From: CAZRSW01 sp964602845
GTDB lineage: Bacteria > Chloroflexota > Dehalococcoidia > Lucifugimonadales > UBA826
Assembly: GCA_964602845.1 (NCBI GenBank)
Contig: CAZRSW010000004.1
Coordinates: forward strand, 62,001-126,000
Direction of reading: 5' to 3'
Length of the DNA: 64,000 nucleotides
Positions 35,081 through 44,208 of the stretch are shown one piece after another. The notes beneath the pieces were generated by a model. It was not told where the DNA came from. It did not search any database and saw only the letters and a list, made by a program, of their open reading frames with translations. Each line of letters starts with the position of its first letter. Position 1 is the first letter of the stretch. Made by a program: the position numbers and the translations under genes.

Positions 35081-36640
35081 TTAGTTGTCATCCCGAAGAC
35101 GGTTCATAGTCTTCGGTAATTCAGTTAGAAGATCTGAAGCGAGCATCCCAGAAGACCCTCCCAACACGGACCAAGATTCAGCCGCCGCTCCTTGAAGATA
35201 AACCGCCAAAGCAGCAGCACTGCCAGGATCCATACCTTGCGCTATTAAACCCGCAATCATTCCTGACAGAATATCACCGGTACCAGCTGTCGATAATACA
35301 GGGTTAGAAAAAGGCGACACCCATGTAACGCCGTCAGGATTTGCGACAATGGTATTAGCACCTTTCAATACTACAATTTTACTCCATTTCTCAGCATATG
35401 AACGAGCTAATTGTAGCCTAGAAGTGGAAATGTCTGAGATCGTTTCATTAGTCAATTTGCTCATTTCTTTCACATGAGGCGTAAGAACCATATCGTTAGT
35501 AGTCCTATCCCACCAGTAAGGAAATTCGGCTAACAAATTGATACCATCAGCGTCAACAACAATTGGAGGCAACTCCATCTTTGTCTGTAAGAGGTGATGG
35601 AGAAACATATTAGCTTCGTGTTTCATCCCTAAACCACACCCTATCAACATCGACTTGTAGCCTTCAATGTTTTCAATTATCCTCCTAGCCGATTTCCAGG
35701 CCTCTAAAACGCCATATTGATCCTCTGCAAAAGGCAGCAACGTGGCCTCCGCCAATCTACAAGATACTGCATCATTGATAAATCTTGGCCCAGAGATAGT
35801 TACTAAACCGGAACCAACTCTAGCGGCGGCAGCGGCAGCCAATACGGGAGCTCCAACAAAATTGATTGACCCCCCCACAATCATTGTCCTGCCAAAAGTT
35901 CCCTTATGTGAATTATTTGGCCTATCGGGTAAATTATCATGTGCCCATTTGCCATCAATGCTGCGCACCTTTACTTCCCGATCAAGTCCCAACGGTATAC
36001 CTATATCAACTACCCGCAATCTCCCAACTGCCGAAGAGCTAGGCTGAGTATAATGAGCTATTTTCGGATAACCGAGGGCGATAGTCATATCCGATTTTAT
36101 GGTGGCTTGATCCATTTTTCCATTGTCTGAATTAATCCCAGAGGATAAATCCACGGCATAAACTTTCATGTCATGTCTGTTAGAAGCAACGTCACTTACC
36201 CATTGCATCAGATCTCTAAGAAATCCGCCTATAGGCCTCGATAACCCCGTACCTAAAATAGCATCAATCAAAATATCAGATTTTTTACAGTGGTTCCGCA
36301 AAGGTTCCATAACCTGGTTACACGAAATGTCTATTAGATCTACCCCTGCCGCACGCGACCTGTCGGAAAACAGATCGTGAGCCGGCCTTGGCCGACATAT
36401 TGATGCAACCACTTTTGCTCCCCATTGAGCAAGATAACTACAAGCTACCAACCCGTCCGCACCGTTATTTCCAGAACCAATTAATGCGACTACATGCGCA
36501 TCTTGTATTTGACCGTGTTCCTTAGCTATGAGTTCGGCAACTGCAAAACCAGCATTCTCTATGAGCTTATCCGAGGTAACTCCCTCACCATAAGCTAGCC
36601 GTTCTATTCGCTTGATCTCACTCGAGGTGACAATCTTCAA
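35081..36640 (-). CDS. nnr: bifunctional NAD(P)HX epimerase / ADP-dependent dehydratase
   Basis: This repair enzyme restores hydrated NADH and NADPH. The 519-residue protein joins an N-terminal YjeF epimerase domain (about 1-215; LIGSGNNGADGLVA and AVDLSSGINSDNG) to a C-terminal ribokinase-like dehydratase (about 230-515). The latter shows VDADGINLLAE, LTPHVKEMSKL and the catalytic GTGDILSGMIAGLIAQG. It is 18 bases downstream of the DtxR-like regulator and 3 upstream of ubiE, so the three probably form one unit. Confidence 0.94.
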   Translation of the reverse strand: MKIVTSSEIKRIERLAYGEGVTSDKLIENAGFAVAELIAKEHGQIQDAHVVALIGSGNNGADGLVACSYLAQWGAKVVASICRPRPAHDLFSDRSRAAGVDLIDISCNQVMEPLRNHCKKSDILIDAILGTGLSRPIGGFLRDLMQWVSDVASNRHDMKVYAVDLSSGINSDNGKMDQATIKSDMTIALGYPKIAHYTQPSSSAVGRLRVVDIGIPLGLDREVKVRSIDGKWAHDNLPDRPNNSHKGTFGRTMIVGGSINFVGAPVLAAAAAARVGSGLVTISGPRFINDAVSCRLAEATLLPFAEDQYGVLEAWKSARRIIENIEGYKSMLIGCGLGMKHEANMFLHHLLQTKMELPPIVVDADGINLLAEFPYWWDRTTNDMVLTPHVKEMSKLTNETISDISTSRLQLARSYAEKWSKIVVLKGANTIVANPDGVTWVSPFSNPVLSTAGTGDILSGMIAGLIAQGMDPGSAAALAVYLQGAAAESWSVLGGSSGMLASDLLTELPKTMNRLRDDN

Positions 36641-36658
36641 AGTTAATCCAACAAAAAA

Positions 36659-37375
36659 CTATTTTGGGCGCAACCATATCAAGATAGATATATCATAGCC
36701 AAATACCAACTCGTTCCCCGAACACTCCAATGTTATAATGCCCCTTGACTTTGAAGATTCCTTCACAATGACCGAACGGTCCGGCAAAAAATCGTTGTCG
36801 ACGAAATATTCCAACAAGTCCTGGTCGTCTTCAGGCACGCGCTCTATAACATATGGAATATGCATCTCAGCACAATCCAACGTCAGCATCCCACTAGGTA
36901 CAACATAGCTGCTACCTGGAATTGGATGACCAAAAGGACAAGTCGTAGGGTGGTCTAGAACCTCTAATATCTTATCCTCAAGATATGGAGAAATAGCGTG
37001 CTCAAGCCGATGCGCCTCTTGGTGAGCGAGCTTTAGCTCGACTCCCAACATGTCAACTACAAGCCTTTCAGCCAATCTGTGCCTACGTAATATACTAGCG
37101 GCACAATATCCACCAAGATCGGTTAGAGAAATCTCCTTGTCTCGGGTAATTATAACCAATTCCTCTCGCCGCATCCTTCCGATCATGGCACTTACAGATG
37201 GCAGAGAAGTACCTAACCCTTCTGCCGATGGTAGGACCTTAAAATGCTCTGCAAGCTGCGCAACCGTTACTTTCACACCCCGCTCCCCCAATCTTGCTAT
37301 CGAAAGTAAATAATTCTCCATCGCCATAGACAAACGATGAGATTCTACTTCACCACTAGCAGTTGACATAGTCAC
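36659..37375 (-). CDS. DtxR/MntR-family metal-dependent repressor
   Basis: This 238-residue regulator of iron or manganese genes has an N-terminal winged helix (about 15-80), a dimerisation and metal-binding domain (about 82-145) with RRHRLAERLVVDMLG, AHQEAHRLEHAIS and CPFGHPIPG, and a C-terminal FeoA/SH3-like domain. Histidine, glutamate and cysteine ligands of the family are present, so it should bind Fe2+ or Mn2+. The turn before the recognition helix (LPSAEGLGTSLPSV) is a few residues longer than usual. No metal transporter adjoins it, so its targets are elsewhere. Confidence 0.88.
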   Translation of the reverse strand: MTMSTASGEVESHRLSMAMENYLLSIARLGERGVKVTVAQLAEHFKVLPSAEGLGTSLPSVSAMIGRMRREELVIITRDKEISLTDLGGYCAASILRRHRLAERLVVDMLGVELKLAHQEAHRLEHAISPYLEDKILEVLDHPTTCPFGHPIPGSSYVVPSGMLTLDCAEMHIPYVIERVPEDDQDLLEYFVDNDFLPDRSVIVKESSKSRGIITLECSGNELVFGYDISILIWLRPK

Positions 37376-37484
37376 TCACCTAATTTATATGACCCACACA
37401 ATAATATCTCTCCCAATATACCCCCTAATGTACAAGTCTTGTTATCCCCTTGAATTAGCGACCAATCATCCTAGTAATACTGTT

Positions 37485-37883
37485 TTACCGTTTGGTATAT
37501 TGCTTGGCTTTTCGTGCCCTTTTAAGACCCGGCTTTTTCCGTTCCTTTTCACGGGCATCACGCGTCAAAAGGCCTGCCCTCTTTAATTGTGCTCGAAATT
37601 GACCCCCCTCTATCTTAGCCAGCGCTCTCGCAATCCCATGCCTCAAAGCCCCAGCTCGCCCTACGGTACCACCACCACTAATCTTAGCAACAACTCTATA
37701 CCTTCCTTGAGTATTAGTGACTGTAAAAGGCTCATTTATTAGTTGTTGCCAAGTTATATACGGGAATGCCTCCTCCATCAGCCGATCATCTACTACTACT
37801 GATCCTGCATCATGGAACAGTCTCACTTGAGCAACTGACGTCTTTCGCCGACCTACTGCATATGTATATTGACCTTCCACCAA
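37485..37883 (-). CDS. rpsI: 30S ribosomal protein S9
   Basis: S9 contacts the P-site tRNA with its C-terminal tail. The 132 residues contain the family segments AVGRRKTSVAQVRL, GGGTVGRAGALRHGIARAL and the basic end KKPGLKRARKAKQYTKR. It follows rplM by 3 bases and is the last gene of the long ribosomal array. About 110 bases separate it from the metalloregulator, without an obvious terminator. Confidence 0.98.
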   Translation of the reverse strand: MVEGQYTYAVGRRKTSVAQVRLFHDAGSVVVDDRLMEEAFPYITWQQLINEPFTVTNTQGRYRVVAKISGGGTVGRAGALRHGIARALAKIEGGQFRAQLKRAGLLTRDAREKERKKPGLKRARKAKQYTKR

Positions 37884-37886
37884 AAC

Positions 37887-38354
37887 CTATTCCTCCAATT
37901 CTTTTAATAACATTTCGGACGTATTTGCCTTACTAGTCTGAGCTTCGTGTGGATGATCCTCCCCAACATATATTTTTAATCGCGAAATCATCCTACGGCC
38001 GGGAATATTCTTAGGTAACATACCTTTTACAGATTGACGTATAACCCTGTCAGGGTGCGTATCCAGCATCTGTTGTAGGTTTCTCTCCTTCAATCCGCCA
38101 TGATAACCACTGTGTCTGTAATATTTTTTTTGACCTAATTTATTCCCCGTAACCTTTACTTTCTCCGCATTGACAACCACCACATAATCTCCAGTGTTCA
38201 TATAAGGCACATAAAATGGCTTATGTTTCCCTTGTAAGATTGCCGCTATTTTGGAACTGATTCGTCCTAGCGTCTGACCATCTGCATTAATCACATGCCA
38301 AGATGGCTTTAACTCTTCCGCATTCGGTTGATACATATTCTGTTTGACTGACAT
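37887..38354 (-). CDS. rplM: 50S ribosomal protein L13
   Basis: L13 is an early-assembling large-subunit protein. The 155 residues include WHVINADGQTLGRISSKIA, PYMNTGDYVVVVNA, KKYYRHSGYHGGLKE and GMLPKN. The tail from about residue 138 is slightly longer than in E. coli. It sits 18 bases after truA and 3 before rpsI, the usual rplM-rpsI pair. Confidence 0.98.
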   Translation of the reverse strand: MSVKQNMYQPNAEELKPSWHVINADGQTLGRISSKIAAILQGKHKPFYVPYMNTGDYVVVVNAEKVKVTGNKLGQKKYYRHSGYHGGLKERNLQQMLDTHPDRVIRQSVKGMLPKNIPGRRMISRLKIYVGEDHPHEAQTSKANTSEMLLKELEE

Positions 38355-38372
38355 TGGACATCACCTAAATAT

Positions 38373-39143
38373 TTAACTACAACCATATCGTACCGGAGGA
38401 AAATCCGCATACTTAACTTCAACAAGACAAAGCCCGTGCGGCGCAACCGCATTAGCAATTTTTTGCCCTTTAACATTTATCATATTCTCAAATTCATCCA
38501 TCTCCAAAACTCCACTCCCCAAGTCTATCAATGACCCCATCATCCTCCTAACTTGATGAGTCAGGAATGCGTCTCCTTCAACATTAAAAATTATCTCATC
38601 CCCTTGTCTATCGATCTCACATTTCAAAATATTACGGACAGTGCTCACCATATCTCGGCCACCATAACCCGCAAATCTCGCGAAGTCATGCTCACCTTCA
38701 AACATCGCTGCCCCTAAAGTCATCGTCTCCACTTCAAGACTTCGAGAGATCCATAGGGAAGTGCCCCTAGATAGAGGGGAAGGACTCCGTCGATTTAAGA
38801 CACGGTATTGATAAACTCTGCTAACCGCGTTCCTTCTCGGATCAAATTCCGGTGGTACCAAATGAGCAGCCACGACTGCGATGTCATCTGGCAAATAATG
38901 ATTAAGCCCTTTCACAATCGAACATATATCCACCCGCATCGTATTCATGCTGAATACAACGACCTGACCTTTAGCATGGACTCCCGAATCGGTACGTCCC
39001 GCACCTCTGATCCTAACCTCCTCACCTATTAGTTTTGTTATCGAACGTTCCAACTCCTCCTGTATAGTATTAACATTATTCTGATACTGGAAACCATGAT
39101 ATCTGGTCCCATCATATTCTACGATCAACCCTAAATGACTCAC
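38373..39143 (-). CDS. truA: tRNA pseudouridine synthase A
   Basis: TruA makes pseudouridine at positions 38-40 of tRNA anticodon stems. The 256-residue protein has the catalytic Asp52 in GAGRTDSGVHA, an N-terminal EYDGTRYHGFQYQ, the RVYQYRV block and FLTHQVRRMMGSLI near the C-terminus. It lies between rplQ (19 bases) and rplM (18 bases), as in many Firmicutes and Chloroflexota. Confidence 0.96.
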   Translation of the reverse strand: MSHLGLIVEYDGTRYHGFQYQNNVNTIQEELERSITKLIGEEVRIRGAGRTDSGVHAKGQVVVFSMNTMRVDICSIVKGLNHYLPDDIAVVAAHLVPPEFDPRRNAVSRVYQYRVLNRRSPSPLSRGTSLWISRSLEVETMTLGAAMFEGEHDFARFAGYGGRDMVSTVRNILKCEIDRQGDEIIFNVEGDAFLTHQVRRMMGSLIDLGSGVLEMDEFENMINVKGQKIANAVAPHGLCLVEVKYADFPPVRYGCS

Positions 39144-39162
39144 TGTACCGAAGACTCTCCAT

Positions 39163-39513
39163 TTAAATTAACTCCAAGACTGACATCTGGGCTGCATCAC
39201 CTTTTCGGGAGCCAATTTTTGTAATCCTCGTATATCCTCCATTCCTGTCTGCATATCGACTTCCGAGCTCATCAAATGTCTTTTTAACCATCGACGCATC
39301 AGTTAGTAATGCTGCGGCCAACCTTCTGTCGTGTAAAGTTCCCTTCTTACCCATAGTTATCACTTTCTCTGCCAATCTTCGAACTTCTTTAGCCTTCGCA
39401 TCTGTTGTTCTAACCGACTCGTGACGAATCAAATCCGTTACCATTGTTCTTAGCATAAGCATTCGATGCGCCGTGGGACGACCAAGTTTTCTCCCAGATA
39501 TTTGATGCCTCAT
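39163..39513 (-). CDS. rplQ: 50S ribosomal protein L17
   Basis: L17 lies near the tunnel exit of the large subunit. The 116 residues carry MRHQISGRKLGRPTAHRM, the TTDAKAKEVRRLAEK helix and the C-terminal GGYTRITKIGSRKGDAAQMS. Its ATG overlaps the rpoA stop by four bases, so translation is coupled. Confidence 0.98.
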   Translation of the reverse strand: MRHQISGRKLGRPTAHRMLMLRTMVTDLIRHESVRTTDAKAKEVRRLAEKVITMGKKGTLHDRRLAAALLTDASMVKKTFDELGSRYADRNGGYTRITKIGSRKGDAAQMSVLELI

Positions 39514-40574
39514 GACTCCTCCACTTGGGCCTCGCCCACAAGAACCTGAGCGTCATCCTCATTAAGTTGGTCTTTTATTTCCGGATCCAAATGTTCTGGG
39601 AGCATATCCATTTCTCTCAACTTAGAATACAGCTCTGTATACGATTTCTCTCCAAAATTCCTGATAGCAAACAACTCGTCCCGGTCTTTTTCCAATACCT
39701 GTCCCACATTATCCAATCCCGCCCTCTTAAGACAATTAAGAGTCCTAGAAGACAAATCAAGCTGCTCTACTGTCATGTTGTAATATTCCGCAGGTATTAT
39801 TAGTGAAATACCTGGTCCACCTGCCCCTTCATCTGCGGCTTTTTGAACATTTGCAAATAAGAAAAATTGATTGACAAGAACATTGGCCGCCCTTTCCACA
39901 GCCTCAACAGGAAACGTCGACCCGTCAGTCCAAACTTCGAGATTAAGTTCTTCGTAGTCTGTCCTTTGCCCCACCCTAGTCTGACTGATTGTGTAATTCA
40001 CTTTCCTCACAGGCGTAAATACTGAGTCAATCGGGATTACTCCTATGGGGTGTCCATCACTACTCTCCGCCATTTTGTAACCTTTTCCATGTCCCACATT
40101 TAATTCAATTGACAACTCAGCATCCTCCGAATCCAAAGTTGCTATATGTTGATCTGGGTTCACAATAGTAAAATCAGCAGAAGTCATAACATCGGATGCT
40201 AATATTACACCTTCGCCTTTGGCCTCTAGTCTTAATTTCCCAGGAACATCGTTCTTAGACTCTGAGCGTATCCTGACATTTTTTATATTCAAAAGAATTT
40301 CGGAAACTTCTTCTTTAACTCCCGGAACTGTAGAATATTCATGAAGAACTCCATCTACTTTAACCCAAGTTATTGCTGTCCCTGGTAGAGAATTGTATAG
40401 AACCCTCCTCAGAGGATTGCCAAGAGTGACGCCATAACCCGGCTCAAGTGGTCCAATCACAAATTTACCATATGTCTCGCTCGCTTCTGCAACAGCTATA
40501 CTCGGATTAGGTACAATTTCCTCTTCCTCTTCTATATCTTCAAACATAGCCGCAGCTGGGTATTCCAAAACCAT
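39510..40574 (-). CDS. rpoA: RNA polymerase alpha subunit
   Basis: RpoA dimerises to start RNA polymerase assembly and its C-terminal domain binds promoter UP elements and activators. I use the ATG at 40574 (354 residues), because GAGGAG lies seven bases upstream; the longer TTG start at 40589 would place that ribosome site inside the gene. The N-terminal domain shows GPLEPGYGVTLGNPLRRVL. The C-terminal domain shows LDLSSRTLNCLKRAGLDNVG and NFGEKSYTELYSKL. An acidic stretch (EDIEEEEEIV) precedes the conserved N-terminal fold and is longer than usual. Confidence 0.97.
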   Translation of the reverse strand: MVLEYPAAAMFEDIEEEEEIVPNPSIAVAEASETYGKFVIGPLEPGYGVTLGNPLRRVLYNSLPGTAITWVKVDGVLHEYSTVPGVKEEVSEILLNIKNVRIRSESKNDVPGKLRLEAKGEGVILASDVMTSADFTIVNPDQHIATLDSEDAELSIELNVGHGKGYKMAESSDGHPIGVIPIDSVFTPVRKVNYTISQTRVGQRTDYEELNLEVWTDGSTFPVEAVERAANVLVNQFFLFANVQKAADEGAGGPGISLIIPAEYYNMTVEQLDLSSRTLNCLKRAGLDNVGQVLEKDRDELFAIRNFGEKSYTELYSKLREMDMLPEHLDPEIKDQLNEDDAQVLVGEAQVEES

Positions 40575-40592
40575 TGATGCACTCCTCAACTG

Positions 40593-41192
40593 TTATTTTG
40601 AATAAAATTCAACTATCTGACGGGTATCTATAACTAATTCCCCATCTGAACCCATCGGTTCACTGACCATAGTCGCCACATAAGTATTTTTGTTCAATTC
40701 AATCCAATGCGGCGCTGAAATAGTCTTACTATTGTTAACAGCATTTTCGTAAAGACCGGTTTTTTCCCCTTTAACTGTCCAAGAAATGACATCACCTCTT
40801 TTAACTTGAAAAGATGGGATGTTAACTTTCTTATCATTAACCAAAAAATGTCCGTGATTTACAGCCTGACGAGACTGCTTTCTCGTTAGGAACATACCAG
40901 TACGATATAAAACATTGTCAAGACGTTTCTCCAACAAAATTAAGAGATTGTCTCCTGTCGAACCTTCCATGTGAAAAGCTTTCCTGTAGTAATTCTTGAA
41001 CTGCCTCTCCAATACCCCATATAGAAATTTTGCCTTTTGCTTTTCCTTTAATTGTAGACCGTATGCAGAAACTCTCCGCCTTCTCACCTGGGTCTGGTTG
41101 ACTCGCCTCTCTTTTTTTGTCCCATATACACCATAGGTTTCAAGGCCAAGAGATCTCAACTTTTTTTGTATCGGTCCTGTATATCTCGCCAT
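40593..41192 (-). CDS. rpsD: 30S ribosomal protein S4
   Basis: S4 nucleates assembly of the 16S rRNA 5' domain. The start at 41192 gives MARYTGP, the family N-terminus, with GGAG seven bases upstream; an ATG one codon earlier is also possible. The protein has about 199 residues and no N-terminal zinc cysteines. The S4 domain has NVLYRTGMFLTRKQSRQAV and HFLVNDKKVNIPSFQV. Fifty-two bases separate it from the membrane protein gene upstream. Confidence 0.97.
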   Translation of the reverse strand: MARYTGPIQKKLRSLGLETYGVYGTKKERRVNQTQVRRRRVSAYGLQLKEKQKAKFLYGVLERQFKNYYRKAFHMEGSTGDNLLILLEKRLDNVLYRTGMFLTRKQSRQAVNHGHFLVNDKKVNIPSFQVKRGDVISWTVKGEKTGLYENAVNNSKTISAPHWIELNKNTYVATMVSEPMGSDGELVIDTRQIVEFYSK

Positions 41193-41244
41193 CATTTCAC
41201 TCCAAATAGATTCCTACCATTGCATGTGATCAAAATTTGTTGAC

Positions 41245-42060
41245 TCATGCTGGCGTATGTATCCGCCATTTAAACTCACGTTTAAGTATCTCTAAATCCA
41301 ACTTCTCTTTCCTGGACCTTACATCCAGATACAAAAGAGTAATAGAAGTTCCCACTACCATCGTCAAAACACAGTTTGCGACTAATCCAGAGACCAATTG
41401 CACAAACAATCCAACCATAGGCATATTTTCAACGATCGGATCTGCGACCTTCAGCGTCCATGTGAGGGTCACTACTATCCCGACCATTAGTAAACCCATC
41501 AATACCAACGCCAAGATAACCCTAGGCAATTCCTTTTGAACCAGTTGAAAACTTCTTTTAATACCATCAGTAAATTTAAGTCGCTCAAAAGTAATAACAG
41601 GTATAGTCATGGAAGCATATAAAATAAATGCCATCGCAAGTAAGGTTGGGATAATGAGCACAATGCCTCCAACCGCAATAAACAAGCTCATCATTAGTAA
41701 TATAGATACATAGATTACTGAGAACAGTCTCCACAAAACTCTTTTATAGCAACCTATTACACTTATCCGTTCATCTATTAAATGTTGACCGACAGCTACT
41801 GACACCACTGCTAAACCTATCGTCATTGAAACAAAGGTAATAACCACCAGCCCCATCATATATACCAACGAATCTAGTGCAATGGCTCCTGATTGTAGAT
41901 ATTCTTGTATAACCTCTCCGAGGCCTAACAGTTCTGCGACCAGCGTAACTAAAACCGTCGGTACATACACAATAACTGCAAGAACTGTAAGCACACGAAT
42001 CCTCTTGCCAATTATCGCGAAGGTCTCATTAAGAATGCCCCAGGGGCTTAATTGTTGCAT
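41245..42060 (-). CDS. six-helix membrane protein inside the alpha operon
   Basis: This 271-residue protein is hydrophobic, with about six helices (roughly 22-45, 62-90, 108-132, 134-158, 180-203 and 213-238) and a basic C-terminal tail that includes LYLDVRSRKEKLDLEILKRE. The tail and helix pattern resemble the membrane domain seen in glycerophosphoryl diester phosphodiesterase-type and related uncharacterised proteins. There is no catalytic motif, and I do not assign a function. It sits between rpsK (39 bases) and rpsD (52 bases), co-directional, where most bacteria have no gene. It must therefore be transcribed with ribosomal genes. Confidence 0.8.
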   Translation of the reverse strand: MQQLSPWGILNETFAIIGKRIRVLTVLAVIVYVPTVLVTLVAELLGLGEVIQEYLQSGAIALDSLVYMMGLVVITFVSMTIGLAVVSVAVGQHLIDERISVIGCYKRVLWRLFSVIYVSILLMMSLFIAVGGIVLIIPTLLAMAFILYASMTIPVITFERLKFTDGIKRSFQLVQKELPRVILALVLMGLLMVGIVVTLTWTLKVADPIVENMPMVGLFVQLVSGLVANCVLTMVVGTSITLLYLDVRSRKEKLDLEILKREFKWRIHTPA

Positions 42061-42099
42061 GGTTACTGTCTAAGGGCCTTCTAGCTTCGAGCAATACAT

Positions 42100-42486
42100 C
42101 TAAACTCTCCGCCTTTTGGGAGGTCGACAACCATTATGTGGGATCGGGGTCACATCTTTGATACTGGTCACATGCAAACCTGCACCCTGTAGGGCCCTGA
42201 TAGCTGCCTCGCGGCCAGCCCCAGGACCTCGCACAAATACATCCACTTGTCGCATTCCTTGTTCTATAGCTTTTTTTGCCGCGTCCTCTCCAGCTCGTTG
42301 TGCAGCAAAAGCAGTAGATTTACGTGACCCGCTAAATCCCGCTGTCCCAGCACTTCCCCAAGCAACTGGGCTACCAGTGGGATCGGTCAATGTTATTATT
42401 GTATTATTGAAAGTAGACTGGACGAAAGCCTTCCCAATAGGAACGGGGTTTCGTTCTCTCCGCCTAGTTCTTGGTCTTCTTGCCAT
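42100..42486 (-). CDS. rpsK: 30S ribosomal protein S11
   Basis: S11 lies on the platform near the mRNA exit. The 128 residues show AFVQSTFNNTIITLTDP, GSRKSTAFAAQRAGEDAAK, VFVRGPGAGREAAIRALQ and the basic PHNGCRPPKRRRV end. It follows rpsM by 28 bases. Confidence 0.98.
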   Translation of the reverse strand: MARRPRTRRRERNPVPIGKAFVQSTFNNTIITLTDPTGSPVAWGSAGTAGFSGSRKSTAFAAQRAGEDAAKKAIEQGMRQVDVFVRGPGAGREAAIRALQGAGLHVTSIKDVTPIPHNGCRPPKRRRV

Positions 42487-42514
42487 CAGTAAATCCTAAA
42501 TAATATATCTTTCT

Positions 42515-42892
42515 TCATCTTGTTGTCGTGTGTCTTCTTGATACTGCCATCTTCCTCCCTCGCTTGGCCCGGGCATTTGTCTTGGTCCTTTGCCCTCGAA
42601 CAGGTAATCCTCTCCTGTGCCGTTGACCACGATAGCAACCAATATCTATTAATCGACGAATATTCTGGTTGACCTCTCTTCGCAAATCCCCTTCCACGAC
42701 TTTGTCCCTGTCAATAATATCCCTGATACGATTCAAGTCTTCATCCATGAGATCAGATACCCTAGGATTACCTATAATACCGGCCTTTTCCACTACATCA
42801 ACAGCCTGAGCCGGCCCTATACCGTATACTCTTCTCAAAGCTATTTCAATCCTCTTATTGTCAGGTATATTTACCCCAGCTATTATGGCCAT
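42515..42892 (-). CDS. rpsM: 30S ribosomal protein S13
   Basis: S13 is at the head of the small subunit and forms bridges to the large subunit. The 125 residues include IAGVNIPDNKRIEIAL, VYGIGPAQA, CYRGQRHRRGLPVRGQRTKTNAR and the basic tail KRGRKMAVSRR. It lies 24 bases after rpmJ. Confidence 0.98.
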   Translation of the reverse strand: MAIIAGVNIPDNKRIEIALRRVYGIGPAQAVDVVEKAGIIGNPRVSDLMDEDLNRIRDIIDRDKVVEGDLRREVNQNIRRLIDIGCYRGQRHRRGLPVRGQRTKTNARAKRGRKMAVSRRHTTTR

Positions 42893-42916
42893 TTAAACTC
42901 CCCTATCTAGTTAGCG

Positions 42917-43030
42917 TTAACCCTGACGCTGTTTATGTCTTCGATTCTCACAAACTATCATCACTCGCCTATCCCGGCGAATCACCCTGCATTTATCACA
43001 TCTTACTTTTACAGAAGCACTTACTTTCAT
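42917..43030 (-). CDS. rpmJ: 50S ribosomal protein L36
   Basis: L36 is the smallest large-subunit protein, here 37 residues. I read it directly on the minus strand: it begins MKVSASVKVRCDKC and ends ENRRHKQRQG before TAA. Zinc ligands Cys11, Cys14, Cys27 and His32 are intact, so it is the zinc-binding form. It lies 36 bases after infA and 24 before rpsM, its usual place. Confidence 0.96.
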   Translation of the reverse strand: MKVSASVKVRCDKCRVIRRDRRVMIVCENRRHKQRQG

Positions 43031-43066
43031 CGATTTCTCCCAAAGGAATCTAGATACCTGAACCCT

Positions 43067-43291
43067 TTACCCAAATCTGTAAGTTATCCGACCACGGGTC
43101 AAATCATAAGGAGAAAGGTCTACAAGCACCCTATCACCAGGTAACACTCTAATGTAATTCACGCGCAATTTACCAGATATATAAGCTAGAACTTCATGTC
43201 CGTTCGCTAGTTCTACTTTAAAGGAAGCATTTGGTAGTGCCTCCTTTACCGTTCCCTCAACTTCTATAGATTCGCTCTTATCCTTAGCCAT
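43067..43291 (-). CDS. infA: translation initiation factor IF-1
   Basis: IF-1 occupies the ribosomal A site during initiation. The 74 residues form one OB-fold: IEVEGTVKEALPNASFKVEL, NGHEVLAYISGKLRVNYI and LPGDRVLVDLSPYDLTRGRI. It sits between map (56 bases) and rpmJ, as in Gram-positive and Chloroflexota spc operons. Confidence 0.97.
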   Translation of the reverse strand: MAKDKSESIEVEGTVKEALPNASFKVELANGHEVLAYISGKLRVNYIRVLPGDRVLVDLSPYDLTRGRITYRFG

Positions 43292-43347
43292 AATTCACAG
43301 TATTACTCACATCTAGCCCTGTAACCGGTATCGAAACTCAATAGATA

Positions 43348-44130
43348 TCACGTCAAAACCTCCGGCCCTTGATCTGTTATCGCCACAGTATGCTCAAAAT
43401 GAGCAGACAGTGCTCCATCTTCCGTAACCACAGTCCATCCATCATCGAGCTGTTTAGTTTTCCATGTCCCGATATTGAGCATAGGTTCTATCGCTATCGT
43501 CATCCCAGATCGCAATTTTGGTCCCCGCCCAGGATCTCCATAATTTGGAACCTGCGGCTCCTCATGCAACTCCCGACCGATCCCATGGCCAACATATTCC
43601 CGCACCACAGCATACCCCTTATCTTCGGCATATTGCTGTATAGCATGAGAAATATTGGTTAACCTCGCGCCCGCAATAGCTTCTTCAATTCCCTTGCTTA
43701 AAGAATCCCTAGTCACATCAATTAATCTGTTAGCCTCTTCAGAAATCTCACCCACCCCCATGGTGAAAGCACTATCCCCGTGATAGCCATCCACAATAGC
43801 ACCGAAATCGACACTTACTATGTCCCCTTCCTTCATCTTTCTATTCCCGGGAATTCCATGAACAATCTCTTCATTAAATGAGAAACATATAGTAGCTGGA
43901 AAAGGCTTACTGGCTCCGGGACGATACCCTTTAAATGATGGGGTTGCTCCACGTTTTCTTATCACTGCCTCGGCCAAATCATCCATTTCCTGACTAGTGG
44001 CACCTGGTGTAATGGCACCCATCACAGCTGCCTTGGCTTCAGCAACTACATCACCTGCCAGACGCATCAGCTCAAGCTCTCTTGCAGATTTAACTGTTAT
44101 GCCCTCATTACCTCCTCTTAGACTAATCAT
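43348..44130 (-). CDS. map: methionine aminopeptidase, type I
   Basis: Map removes the N-terminal methionine from new proteins. The 260-residue protein has the five metal ligands in SVDFGAIVDGYHGDSAFT (two Asp), GHGIGRELHEEP (His), IEPML (Glu) and the final Glu in VVTEDGALSAHFEHT. A GAGGG ribosome site precedes the ATG at 44130. It lies 78 bases after adk and 56 before infA. Confidence 0.96.
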   Translation of the reverse strand: MISLRGGNEGITVKSARELELMRLAGDVVAEAKAAVMGAITPGATSQEMDDLAEAVIRKRGATPSFKGYRPGASKPFPATICFSFNEEIVHGIPGNRKMKEGDIVSVDFGAIVDGYHGDSAFTMGVGEISEEANRLIDVTRDSLSKGIEEAIAGARLTNISHAIQQYAEDKGYAVVREYVGHGIGRELHEEPQVPNYGDPGRGPKLRSGMTIAIEPMLNIGTWKTKQLDDGWTVVTEDGALSAHFEHTVAITDQGPEVLT

Positions 44131-44208
44131 AAACCCTCAATCATATCCTATCATTCCAATAGCGAACCTACATTATACACTGAATATACCAACGGAAAAA
44201 ACATCTCT

